Assembly (NCBI GenBank): GCA_027055635.1
Contig: JALUMZ010000203.1
Location: 1 to 27,652 of the forward strand
Length of the DNA stretch: 27,652 nucleotides
Source: Campylobacteraceae bacterium
GTDB lineage: Bacteria > Campylobacterota > Campylobacteria > Campylobacterales > Sulfurospirillaceae
Direction: 5' to 3'
Position 1 is the first letter of the stretch, and every line of letters starts with the position of its first letter. Both the position numbers and the translations under genes were made by a program. Below, piece by piece: positions 1-6,696 of the stretch. The notes beneath the pieces were generated by a model. That model was given only the letters and a program-made list of their open reading frames with translations. It did not search any database and was not told where the DNA came from.

Positions 1-58
1 GCGTACATGTAGAGAGAATTTATGTCCTTTAAATATAAAGATAGACTCTATCTCTATA

Positions 59-67
59 TTTTTTTTT
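59..67 (+). other. T9 homopolymer, probable frameshift site in the first ClC gene
   Basis: Nine T in a row separate two reading frames that read well only when joined. An ATG at 22-24, preceded by a purine-rich AGAGAG at 11-16, opens a frame with a charged start (MSFKYKDRLYLY). After the T tract that frame loses ClC character. The ClC protein continues in the next frame as FFLGRWLPFAIAV. Removing one T gives one continuous protein. The ClC frame is also open upstream to the window edge, so a start outside the window is not strictly excluded, but its upstream residues look unlike a protein start. Possible causes are slipped-strand phase variation, transcriptional slippage, a fixed frameshift, or a sequencing error. 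Confidence 0.6.
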
Positions 68-97
68 CTTGGCAGGTGGCTACCTTTTGCTATAGCT

Positions 98-1321
98 GTG
101 GGTATTACTACAGGGATTATAGCTTCGTTGATGGACTTAGCAGTTGTAAATATCAATAGCTTTTTATCTACAAATATTATCTACCTTTTTGTATATCCTC
201 TTTTTGTTGCTGCTATTACCGGTCAAGCTATCAAAAACAATCCTGAAGCCGGGGGTCCGGGCATTGGGTTTTCTATACTGCATTTAAAGACTAATAAATA
301 TCTAAAAATTAAAACACTCTTTTATAAGCTTATCATATCTGTTTTTACACTTTCTGGCGGTTTTATAGCAGGGCGTGAAGGACCTTCATTTTTCTTGGGA
401 ATTGGTATTGGCGAATGGGTTGGTAAGGCCTATGGTTTTGGAAAAAGATTTAAAAATATGCTTGGACTTATAGGTGGTGGCGCATTTACGGGAGCACTTT
501 TAAAAGCTCCTTTGGGAAGTTCTATCTTTGCAATGGAGCTTGAAAATATGTATGATTTTGATTATCGTCCATTTGTTCCGATGATAGTAGCTTCCATAGT
601 CAGCTATCTTACCTTCTCTTTTTTTAGGGGAAATCATGCTTTTATACAACTTACAAGCAAGGCAGTTTGGACATTGGATAGCATACCTTACATCATAGCT
701 ATGGGTTTTATTATATCTATTGTTATTTATGTTTACACATTGATGTTTCATTTCTTTGGAAAGATTGCCAAGATAATTCCCGGTAGCAGGAGACCTTTTG
801 TCGGGACTCTCATAGCAGTTCCGTTTATGGTTGGATTGTACTATATAACAAACAATGTAGATGTTCTCTCAGCACCTGTAAATATGCAAATTTTGTCAAA
901 TATGGCTCAGATGGATTTTCCAATTAGTACAGATGTAACTATAATAGCTTTTACGATTGTCATCACAAGTTTTACTTTGGGTTTTGGGATTCCAGGCGGT
1001 TTGATTTTGCCTGTATTGATTATAGGTGCTGCATTGGGTAATATCTTTGGTCATCTTTTCCCCCAACAGTTAGTTATGTTTACTTTAGCCGGTATGGGAG
1101 CCGCTCTTTCTGCTGCTGCAAAAACTCCACTTGCTGCAATTGTTATGATCACAGAGATGAGTCATGATGATGTTGTGATTCCTATGACAGCAGCTGTCAT
1201 AACAAGTTATCTGACAAGTTTTGGATATAGTTTGTATCTTGGGCAAGAAAATATATTTAAGGGTAGCTTGAAAGATTTTAAGGCTTATAAATGTAAGCCA
1301 AATGAAAAAAAAGAGACATGA
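98..1321 (+). CDS. ClC-family anion channel/antiporter (no CBS domains), 5' end frameshifted
   Basis: This is a polytopic membrane protein of the ClC family, which moves chloride or nitrate as a channel or in exchange for protons. Numbering from the GTG at 98, the anion-filter motif GGPGIG is at residues 52-57 and GREGP is at 92-96 with the gating glutamate E94. GIPGGLILP lies near residue 297, followed by the last helices. The serine of the canonical GSGIP filter is proline here (P54), the residue found in nitrate-preferring plant CLCa. GTG 98 is only the first usable start in the intact frame and falls inside the first helix. The likely true start is ATG 22, joined through a one-base shift at the T9 tract. 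The 3' end overlaps the next ClC gene by ATGA, so the two are probably translated together. Family assignment is firm; ion selectivity is inferred. Confidence 0.9.
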   Translation: MGITTGIIASLMDLAVVNINSFLSTNIIYLFVYPLFVAAITGQAIKNNPEAGGPGIGFSILHLKTNKYLKIKTLFYKLIISVFTLSGGFIAGREGPSFFLGIGIGEWVGKAYGFGKRFKNMLGLIGGGAFTGALLKAPLGSSIFAMELENMYDFDYRPFVPMIVASIVSYLTFSFFRGNHAFIQLTSKAVWTLDSIPYIIAMGFIISIVIYVYTLMFHFFGKIAKIIPGSRRPFVGTLIAVPFMVGLYYITNNVDVLSAPVNMQILSNMAQMDFPISTDVTIIAFTIVITSFTLGFGIPGGLILPVLIIGAALGNIFGHLFPQQLVMFTLAGMGAALSAAAKTPLAAIVMITEMSHDDVVIPMTAAVITSYLTSFGYSLYLGQENIFKGSLKDFKAYKCKPNEKKET

Positions 1322-2973
1322 TAGTAGAGGAGTTTTTACATTTTTTTATTATACCTGTTATTTTGGGCGTGATAGGGGGATTGTCAGCTTTTCTGTTTCG
1401 TCTTTTTGTTAAGTTTTTTAGCTCAATCTACATCTCTCTGGATGTTTTTCATTCTGCTTATTTTTATCTTTTGACTATGCCTATCGTCTTTTATATATCC
1501 CATTTTTTAATCACGAGACTTTTAAGAAATCAATCAAATGTTACTATAGATGAGATAGCTAAAAAGATCTCTTTGATGAGTGGAAAATTTTCATTTTTCA
1601 AAGGTTATTTGGTTTTAGTGCTTACTTCCATAAGCTTGGGTTTTGGTGTGCCGATAGGCAGAGAAGGACCTATTGCTAAGCTGGGAGGTTTATTGTCAGA
1701 AGTGTTTTTATTGGCAATTAAAGTCCAAAGGATAAATCTGCCTATATATCTTAGCGCAGGAGTTTCAGCAGCCATAGCGGCAACTTTTAATGCTCCAATA
1801 GCAGGTATTATCTTTGGCATAGAGATTATTATCGGTAAGATAAATTCATATATCATTATTCCTCTCGTCGTATCTTGTGCTACAGCTACTCTAATTTCCA
1901 GAGAATTTATAGGGGATTTTACAGCTTTTTATGTTCCGCATTTGGTTTATGATGATAAATATCTACTGTATGTGCCGTTAGGGGCTCTTTTTTTTAGTGT
2001 TATTTCTATTGTTTTATCTATTTCTTTAAAACGATTTAGAATACTAAGGGTTAAGTATAGAAAAAACTGGCATTTTGTTGTTGTTATACTTGGTTTTGCA
2101 GTGGGTTTACTCATAGTTTTGACTCCACAAGCAAGAGGAGTGGGATATGAGTATATAAGTGGAATTTTTGAAGGTGAGTATAGTAGTCAAGACGCGCTTT
2201 TGATTATGATTTCAAAACTATTGGGAGTGATTTTAAGTATAGGAAGTGGAGTGTTTGGTGGACTTATGTCCCCTACTATTTTTATAGGAGCTTTTGGAGG
2301 ATATTGGTTTGGTGGGGAACTTTTGCACTATGGTATTGACCCAAAAGTATTTGCACTTATAGGAAGTGCTGCTATGCTTTCAGGAATTTCTAGAGCACCA
2401 CTTAGGAGTTCGGTGATTATAACCGAGTTAACACATTCATATCAGTTATTATTGCCTATACTGATAACATCCTCAATCACAGCTTATATACTCTCGAAGC
2501 TTGAGGCAGGTTCATATTTTAAAAGGAGTTTGATACAAAAGGGCATAGATATAGAGAATGATTCCGTAAGAGAGTATCTGAAAAATTGTAATTTATCCAA
2601 ATTTGTCGAAAGTATTGAGCCTCTTAGCCCTAAAAGTAGTATAAGGGAGATAATAAGAGTGTTTAAAAAACAACATGTCAGATATTTACCTGTTGCAAAA
2701 GATGGTGTTCTAGTAGGAGTTGTTTCACTTAGAGATGTACGAAAAAGGCATCTATTCCATAGAAAAAAATTAAAAGCCGAAGATATTATGAGTAAAAAAC
2801 CATTTTATATCACTGAAAATCATTCACAAGAGGATATATTCAAAGCCCTGTCTATACTAAATGTAAATCATATACCATTTGTGTCAGAAGATGGAGAATA
2901 TAGAGGAGTATTAGATATGAATAAACTATTAAAAGAGCTTACATTTACTCAAAAGGTTTATAAAATTAGATGA
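1318..2973 (+). CDS. ClC-family anion channel/antiporter with C-terminal CBS pair
   Basis: This is a second ClC protein of 551 aa whose start overlaps the stop of the first (ATGA, 1318-1321). GREGP is at residues 114-118 with gating E116. GSGVFGGLMSP and a late segment with the pattern SAAMLSGISRAPL are recognisable. The C-terminal ~130 residues form two CBS motifs (around 425-485 and 490-545), which in ClC proteins often bind adenine nucleotides and gate transport. The usual first filter motif GSGIP is missing; the matching stretch reads NQSNVTIDE near residues 71-79. ClC proteins work as dimers with one pore per subunit. Two overlapping genes, one with a filter motif and no CBS and one the reverse, suggest a heterodimer, which is inference. 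The 3' end overlaps convergent murG by 8 bp. Confidence 0.92.
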   Translation: MIVEEFLHFFIIPVILGVIGGLSAFLFRLFVKFFSSIYISLDVFHSAYFYLLTMPIVFYISHFLITRLLRNQSNVTIDEIAKKISLMSGKFSFFKGYLVLVLTSISLGFGVPIGREGPIAKLGGLLSEVFLLAIKVQRINLPIYLSAGVSAAIAATFNAPIAGIIFGIEIIIGKINSYIIIPLVVSCATATLISREFIGDFTAFYVPHLVYDDKYLLYVPLGALFFSVISIVLSISLKRFRILRVKYRKNWHFVVVILGFAVGLLIVLTPQARGVGYEYISGIFEGEYSSQDALLIMISKLLGVILSIGSGVFGGLMSPTIFIGAFGGYWFGGELLHYGIDPKVFALIGSAAMLSGISRAPLRSSVIITELTHSYQLLLPILITSSITAYILSKLEAGSYFKRSLIQKGIDIENDSVREYLKNCNLSKFVESIEPLSPKSSIREIIRVFKKQHVRYLPVAKDGVLVGVVSLRDVRKRHLFHRKKLKAEDIMSKKPFYITENHSQEDIFKALSILNVNHIPFVSEDGEYRGVLDMNKLLKELTFTQKVYKIR

Positions 2974-3973
2974 TACTTTCTATGATTTTTTTTGCACCGT
3001 TTGGAGAAATTTCATCTTTTAATTTTTTAGATATTGTGCCTAGATTTAGTTTCATTATCTCATCTAATATATCTTTTTGACATATTTCACTCTCTCTTTT
3101 TAATAGAGCTAGATTTTTATCAGCAAGGCTTTTAGCGTTAAAGTATTGGTGATCTCCCGCGGCATACGGATAGGGAATAAATAAAGAAGGTATGCCAAGT
3201 GCACAAAGTTCCCAAAGAGTGCTTGCTCCTGCTCTGCTTATAGCAAAATCTGCTTTTGAGATTTTATCTACAAGATTAGAAGAAAAATCAAAAACATCAG
3301 CATCTATACTGTTGGTTTTGTAAAACTCTTTAATCTTTGTAAAACTATTTTTTCCTGTTTGATGTATTATTTGAATATCTCTACCGTTTAATTCTTTTGC
3401 TAAGCTTAGTGCTAAATCATTTATGGCTTTAGAGCCTTGGCTACCACCTAAAAATATGATAGTTTTAAGCTCATTTATCTCTCTTTTGTATTTAAAAAAA
3501 GAGGTATCCACCGGATAGTCTTTGACTTTACTATTTTTATTGTAAGAGCTAAAAAATTCTTTTGCAAAAGGCTTGAGTAATTTGTTTAGCTTTCCCATGG
3601 CTGCATTTTGTTCGTGTATATATAGATTTACCCTGCTTCCAATAGTGGCAAATGAAGCTGGAGCAGCTGAATACCCACCAACAGATATAAGATTTTTTAT
3701 ATTATTGTCTTTGAAAATATCTCTACATGTAGAGGAGGATTTGAGTATCTCTATGAGAGCCGAGAATTTTTTATATCCACTTTTATTTACTACACCTTGT
3801 GAATTTAAAAAATATTTTTGACTAAATCCGTCATCATTTTCAAACCAACTTCTATCTTGTCCTCTGCTTGAGCCTATAAATACAGGTTTGATGCCTTTTT
3901 GATTCAGGGCATTTTTTAAAGCTCGAATTATAGATAGATGTCCCCCTGTTCCTCCGCCTGTAAGTGCTATCAT
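2966..3973 (-). CDS. murG: UDP-N-acetylglucosamine--lipid I GlcNAc transferase MurG
   Basis: MurG adds GlcNAc from UDP-GlcNAc to lipid I on the inner face of the cytoplasmic membrane, making lipid II. It is a GT-B fold family 28 enzyme. The glycine-rich loop GGGTGGH is at residues 6-12, EQN at 121-123 and GGSQGS at 176-181. The UDP-GlcNAc site SRAGASTLWEL is at 246-256, with AGDHQ and its conserved HQ at 275-276. The length of 335 aa is normal (H. influenzae and E. coli proteins are about 350). The start ATG overlaps the stop of a small ORF by ATGA. Its 19-nt initiation region is an exact copy of the sequence at the end of ftsW and between the two small ORFs. It probably lies in one transcription unit with ftsW, so flippase-linked polymerisation and lipid II synthesis would be made together. 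Confidence 0.97.
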   Translation of the reverse strand: MIALTGGGTGGHLSIIRALKNALNQKGIKPVFIGSSRGQDRSWFENDDGFSQKYFLNSQGVVNKSGYKKFSALIEILKSSSTCRDIFKDNNIKNLISVGGYSAAPASFATIGSRVNLYIHEQNAAMGKLNKLLKPFAKEFFSSYNKNSKVKDYPVDTSFFKYKREINELKTIIFLGGSQGSKAINDLALSLAKELNGRDIQIIHQTGKNSFTKIKEFYKTNSIDADVFDFSSNLVDKISKADFAISRAGASTLWELCALGIPSLFIPYPYAAGDHQYFNAKSLADKNLALLKRESEICQKDILDEIMKLNLGTISKKLKDEISPNGAKKIIESII

Positions 3974-4077
3974 AGCTTCGCTCTTTTACGGCTATCTAAT
4001 CTCTTCTTTGTGTTGAATAAAATCCAACTCAAATTCATATCACTAAAGCTTTTGCCTTGCAAAGAGGTTAGTTTCAT
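3970..4077 (-). CDS. 35-aa small ORF, copy 2, coupled to murG
   Basis: This ORF is identical in sequence and protein to the copy just upstream. Its ATG at 4077-4075 overlaps the first copy's stop, and its own TGA at 3972-3970 overlaps the murG ATG. Ribosomes moving from ftsW to murG by termination-reinitiation would pass through both copies, so copy number could lower MurG yield relative to FtsW. The function of the basic peptide is unknown. It may be purely a translational relay, or the duplication may simply be neutral. Confidence 0.45.
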   Translation of the reverse strand: MKLTSLQGKSFSDMNLSWILFNTKKRLDSRKRAKL

Positions 4078-4197
4078 AGCTTCGCTCTTTTACGGCTATC
4101 TAATCTCTTCTTTGTGTTGAATAAAATCCAACTCAAATTCATATCACTAAAGCTTTTGCCTTGCAAAGAGGTTAGTTTCATAGCTTCGCTCTTTTAC
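3971..4197. repeat. 104-bp perfect tandem duplication between ftsW and murG
   Basis: Positions 3971-4074 and 4075-4178 are identical over 104 bp. A third, 19-nt partial copy at 4179-4197 is the end of ftsW. On the minus strand each unit runs from a start codon, through a 35-codon ORF, to the next ATGA stop-start junction. The unit length (108 nt of ORF minus the 4-nt overlap) is exactly what keeps such a chain in register. Perfect identity means a very recent duplication, or possibly an assembly error. The unit's first 85 nt (minus-strand sense) are not seen elsewhere in the window. Confidence 0.97.
4074..4181 (-). CDS. 35-aa small ORF, copy 1, coupled to ftsW
   Basis: The ATG at 4181-4179 overlaps the ftsW stop codon as ATGA, and the ORF ends in TGA that overlaps the next copy's ATG. 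The peptide starts MKLTSLQGKSF, has a short hydrophobic stretch LSWILF near residues 16-21, and ends in a strongly basic tail with RKRAKL. FtsW itself ends SKRAKL. I recognise no family. A weak purine-rich AAAGAG about 7 nt upstream could act as a ribosome site, but re-initiation from ftsW is the more likely mode of translation. The tight overlap supports real translation. It remains possible that the unit is only a spacer that happens to stay open. Confidence 0.45.
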   Translation of the reverse strand: MKLTSLQGKSFSDMNLSWILFNTKKRLDSRKRAKL

Positions 4198-5338
4198 TAA
4201 CCATGAGAACCATCCCTATACCAATCGAAAGTGCCAGCGTAGAGCTTCCTCCATAGCTGAGAAATGGTACAGCTATACCCTTTATGGGTGTGAGTGAAGT
4301 GATACCATAGGCATTCATCAAAAATGAAAAAACTATTAAAAGACCCATGCCGATGGAAAATAGATGATATACTCTGTTTTTGCTTCTATTTGCAATCCTA
4401 AAAATCCTAAATACTATAAAAAATATAGCTATTGTTATAGTCAATATGCCTACAAAACCTATCTCTTCGGCTATCCCTGCCAATACAAAATCAGTATGAA
4501 CTTCACTTAAAAAACCCAATTTTAGTGATCCTGAGCCTATTCCTTGCCCAAAAAGTCCACCATGATTTATAGCATTTAGTGAGTTGGAGATTTGGTATGG
4601 TTCGGGTGCATCTTCTACTCTAAGAGCTTTTGCCATACCGGTTGGAAATATAGATAAAACCATATTTTGTATAGTGCTCCACCAAACTTTTATCCTCAAA
4701 ATTCTGTGCTCGGAGGTAAATATGGCAATTGCAAAAACAGCAATCGAGCTTAATATGGAGATCATAAATAGTTTTTTACTTGTACCGGCAAAAAAGAGCA
4801 TGACTGCGAGTGTGAGAGCCAAAACAACTACCTGACCCAAGTCATTTTGCATAACAGCGATAAGATAAACAATCAATATAAATACTGCTACATAGGGAGA
4901 AATTAACTTTATTTCATCCGCCAATGATTTCTTCTTCTCATCTAATTTTCTTGCAAAACTCCATGCTAAAAAATAGACAAATCCTATCTTGAAGAACTCA
5001 ACAGGTGCAAGTGATACACCAGGAAGCCTTATCCATCTTTTTGCTCCCCCGGCACTTGTTACCAAGCTTTCCGGTAGATAGTGCATAATTCCCATGAGAA
5101 ACAGGCAAGTAAGAAATATAGTAAAACCTATGAGAGTTAAGGTCTTTTCAGGGTTAAGCCTTGAGAGTAGCCACATCAAAAATATAGATATCATGCCAAC
5201 ACCAAACTGTCTTATGAAAAAATGAAATTCAGAGTAGTTAAAATATATATTTGTAAAAACAGGCAAAGATAGAGAAAACACAATGCCAACAAATATACAA
5301 AAAGAACTAAGGATAAATAGTGTTTTATCTGCTTGCAT
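4178..5338 (-). CDS. ftsW: SEDS-family peptidoglycan glycosyltransferase FtsW
   Basis: FtsW polymerises lipid II at the septum together with a class B PBP. The protein has 386 aa and about ten membrane segments. Visible family marks are GAKRW at residues 98-102, NDLGQ at 165-169 and GLFGQGIGSGSLKLGFL at 261-277. They also include the periplasmic loop EVHTDF with the conserved aspartate D283, AEEIGFVG at 290-297, and the C-terminal signature PFLSYGGSS near residue 360. Pairing with murG favours FtsW over RodA. The gene is divergent from the flagellar operon and is followed by the duplicated small ORFs. The C-terminal codons SKRAKL are the 19-nt seed shared with the tandem repeat. A partner class B PBP is encoded at 6697-8460. 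Confidence 0.95.
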   Translation of the reverse strand: MQADKTLFILSSFCIFVGIVFSLSLPVFTNIYFNYSEFHFFIRQFGVGMISIFLMWLLSRLNPEKTLTLIGFTIFLTCLFLMGIMHYLPESLVTSAGGAKRWIRLPGVSLAPVEFFKIGFVYFLAWSFARKLDEKKKSLADEIKLISPYVAVFILIVYLIAVMQNDLGQVVVLALTLAVMLFFAGTSKKLFMISILSSIAVFAIAIFTSEHRILRIKVWWSTIQNMVLSIFPTGMAKALRVEDAPEPYQISNSLNAINHGGLFGQGIGSGSLKLGFLSEVHTDFVLAGIAEEIGFVGILTITIAIFFIVFRIFRIANRSKNRVYHLFSIGMGLLIVFSFLMNAYGITSLTPIKGIAVPFLSYGGSSTLALSIGIGMVLMVSKRAKL

Positions 5339-5361
5339 GTTAATCTCTATTTTTTTCTTTT

Positions 5362-5367
5362 ATTGTA
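5362..5367 (-). promoter_or_regulatory. Candidate -10 box for ftsW
   Basis: On the minus strand TACAAT stands about 24 nt before the ftsW ATG, with T-rich sequence upstream. Campylobacterota sigma-70 promoters usually have a clear -10 and a weak -35. The predicted leader is short, under 20 nt. Confidence 0.35.
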
Positions 5368-5401
5368 CTAAAAAAGTATTAAGAAAATGCTTTTTTAAAA
5401 A

Positions 5402-5415
5402 GGAATGGTTTTTGC
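5402..5415 (+). promoter_or_regulatory. Sigma-54 (RpoN) -24/-12 promoter for the flgB operon
   Basis: AGGAATGGTTTTTGCTT contains GG at 5402-5403 and GC at 5414-5415 with exactly 10 nt between them. The -12 part TTTTGCT matches the consensus TTGCW well; the -24 part is a weaker match to TGGCACG. It lies 36 nt before the flgB ATG, giving a leader of about 25 nt. In Campylobacter and Helicobacter many rod and hook genes, including flgB and flgC, are RpoN-dependent, so position and biology agree. Confidence 0.65.
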
Positions 5416-5451
5416 TTAAGTTAGCCATATAAAGAAAAAAGCGAGGAAGAG

Positions 5452-5883
5452 ATGTCATTTGAGATAAGCAGAGCACACTCTTTGTTGGCAGATGCTATGA
5501 GTGCAAGAGCGATGAGGCAAAAAATGATAGCATCAAATATTGCAAACATAGATACTCCAAATTATAAAGCAAGAGATATTGATTTTGAAACCGCTTTAAT
5601 TCAAAAAGAGAAGCAAATATACAGTAAAGAGAGTGAAAATACTCTGAAAATGGCAAAAACCAATGGTGCTCATCTAGGCGGTTACAGTGAGATTAACAAC
5701 GAAAGAGCAACTATATATCTAAGAGATGGAATCACCCAAAGGAATGATGGAAATACAGTTGACTTGGATGTGGAGACAACAGAACTTAGTAAAAATTCTG
5801 TTATGTACAGTGCATTAACAGCTGCATTAAAAAAAGATAGTATGATCTTTAGAAGTGTCTTAGATGCTTCGGCAAAGGTATAG
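5452..5883 (+). CDS. flgB: Flagellar proximal rod protein FlgB
   Basis: FlgB is one of the proximal rod proteins, exported by the flagellar type III system and assembled on the MS ring with FlgC, FlgF and FliE. The N-terminal rod signature SNIANIDTPNYKARDIDF is at residues 28-45, and the C-terminal ~40 residues form the usual amphipathic helix. The length (143 aa) is typical. It starts at ATG 5452 after the purine-rich GAGGAAG site. It is the first gene of a flgB-flgC-fliE-pbpB cluster and follows a candidate sigma-54 promoter. Confidence 0.96.
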   Translation: MSFEISRAHSLLADAMSARAMRQKMIASNIANIDTPNYKARDIDFETALIQKEKQIYSKESENTLKMAKTNGAHLGGYSEINNERATIYLRDGITQRNDGNTVDLDVETTELSKNSVMYSALTAALKKDSMIFRSVLDASAKV

Positions 5884-5892
5884 GAGTAAAGA

Positions 5893-6387
5893 ATGGCTTT
5901 TTTAAGTGATTTTGATATAAGCGGATATGGGTTGTCTGCTCAGAGATTTAGAATGAATGTTATAAGTTCAAACATAGCCAATGCCAATACAACAAGAACA
6001 AGCGAGGGTGGACCTTATCAAAGAAGAGAAGTTGTATTTAAAGCTCAAAATTTTGATAAACTGCTCAACAATGAGATAAAAGATAGTAATAATATGCTAA
6101 AATATGAAAATCCGTTGGATGACTCTTTTTCACAAGAAAATGCGGATCCTGCTATAATGAGTGTAGTCGTAGATAAGGTTGTTAGGGATGAGAGTGCTTT
6201 TAAGATGAAATATGATCCATCTAGTCCTGATGCAAACAAAGATGGATATGTCGCATATCCAAATATAAATCCAGTGATAGAAATGTCCGATTTAATAGAA
6301 GCTACAAGAGCATATCAAGCAAATGTAGCAGCTTTTCAGAGCGCAAAAACAATGGCACAAAGTGCTATAGATATATTGAGAGGTTGA
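5893..6387 (+). CDS. flgC: Flagellar proximal rod protein FlgC
   Basis: This is a rod protein of 164 aa, partner of FlgB. The N-terminal flagellar rod motif reads VISSNIANANTTRT. The C-terminal family motif is EMSDLIEATRAYQANVAAF, near residues 131-149. The gene begins 9 nt after flgB behind TAGGAGTAAAG, a good ribosome site. It should be coexpressed with flgB and fliE from the upstream sigma-54 promoter. Confidence 0.97.
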   Translation: MAFLSDFDISGYGLSAQRFRMNVISSNIANANTTRTSEGGPYQRREVVFKAQNFDKLLNNEIKDSNNMLKYENPLDDSFSQENADPAIMSVVVDKVVRDESAFKMKYDPSSPDANKDGYVAYPNINPVIEMSDLIEATRAYQANVAAFQSAKTMAQSAIDILRG

Positions 6388-6390
6388 TAA

Positions 6391-6684
6391 ATGCAAAATA
6401 GTATTGACAAGATATCCTCACTGTTAAACGATGTAAACGGCAAAAAGAGCACAAATAAAACAGGTGGTGATTTTGCTAATGTTTTAGAAAAAAGTTTATC
6501 AGAAGTAAACAGTTTGCAAAAAAATAGCCAAAAAGCTATGTCTGATATTGCTACAGGGGAAGTAAAAGATTTGCACCAAGCAGCAATTGCTATAGATAAA
6601 GCAGAACTTAGTATGAAGATGATGTTGGAAATAAGAAACAAAGCATTAAATGCATATAAAGAGATATCAAGAACACAAATTTAA
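6391..6684 (+). CDS. fliE: Flagellar hook-basal body protein FliE
   Basis: FliE joins the MS ring to the rod and is needed for rod export. The 97-aa product has the C-terminal FliE region DIATGEVKDLHQAAIAIDKA, followed by an amphipathic helix through residue 97. The N-terminal third is polar and low in complexity (KKSTNKTGGDF), as is common in this family. It starts 3 nt after flgC, so translation is probably coupled. Confidence 0.95.
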   Translation: MQNSIDKISSLLNDVNGKKSTNKTGGDFANVLEKSLSEVNSLQKNSQKAMSDIATGEVKDLHQAAIAIDKAELSMKMMLEIRNKALNAYKEISRTQI

Positions 6685-6696
6685 AACTTATGTTTA

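Noticed and set aside
3938..4120. 60-codon plus-strand ORF across the tandem repeat
   Set aside because: It is antisense to the murG start and the coupled small ORFs, has no ribosome site, and the minus-strand ATGA chain explains the sequence better.
3971..4197. CRISPR array or intergenic regulatory repeat
   Set aside because: There are only two adjacent long units without spacers, and they form a coding chain.
6336..6641. 101-codon minus-strand ORF opposite fliE
   Set aside because: It overlaps nearly all of fliE, which has clear family motifs, and has a low-complexity hydrophobic translation.
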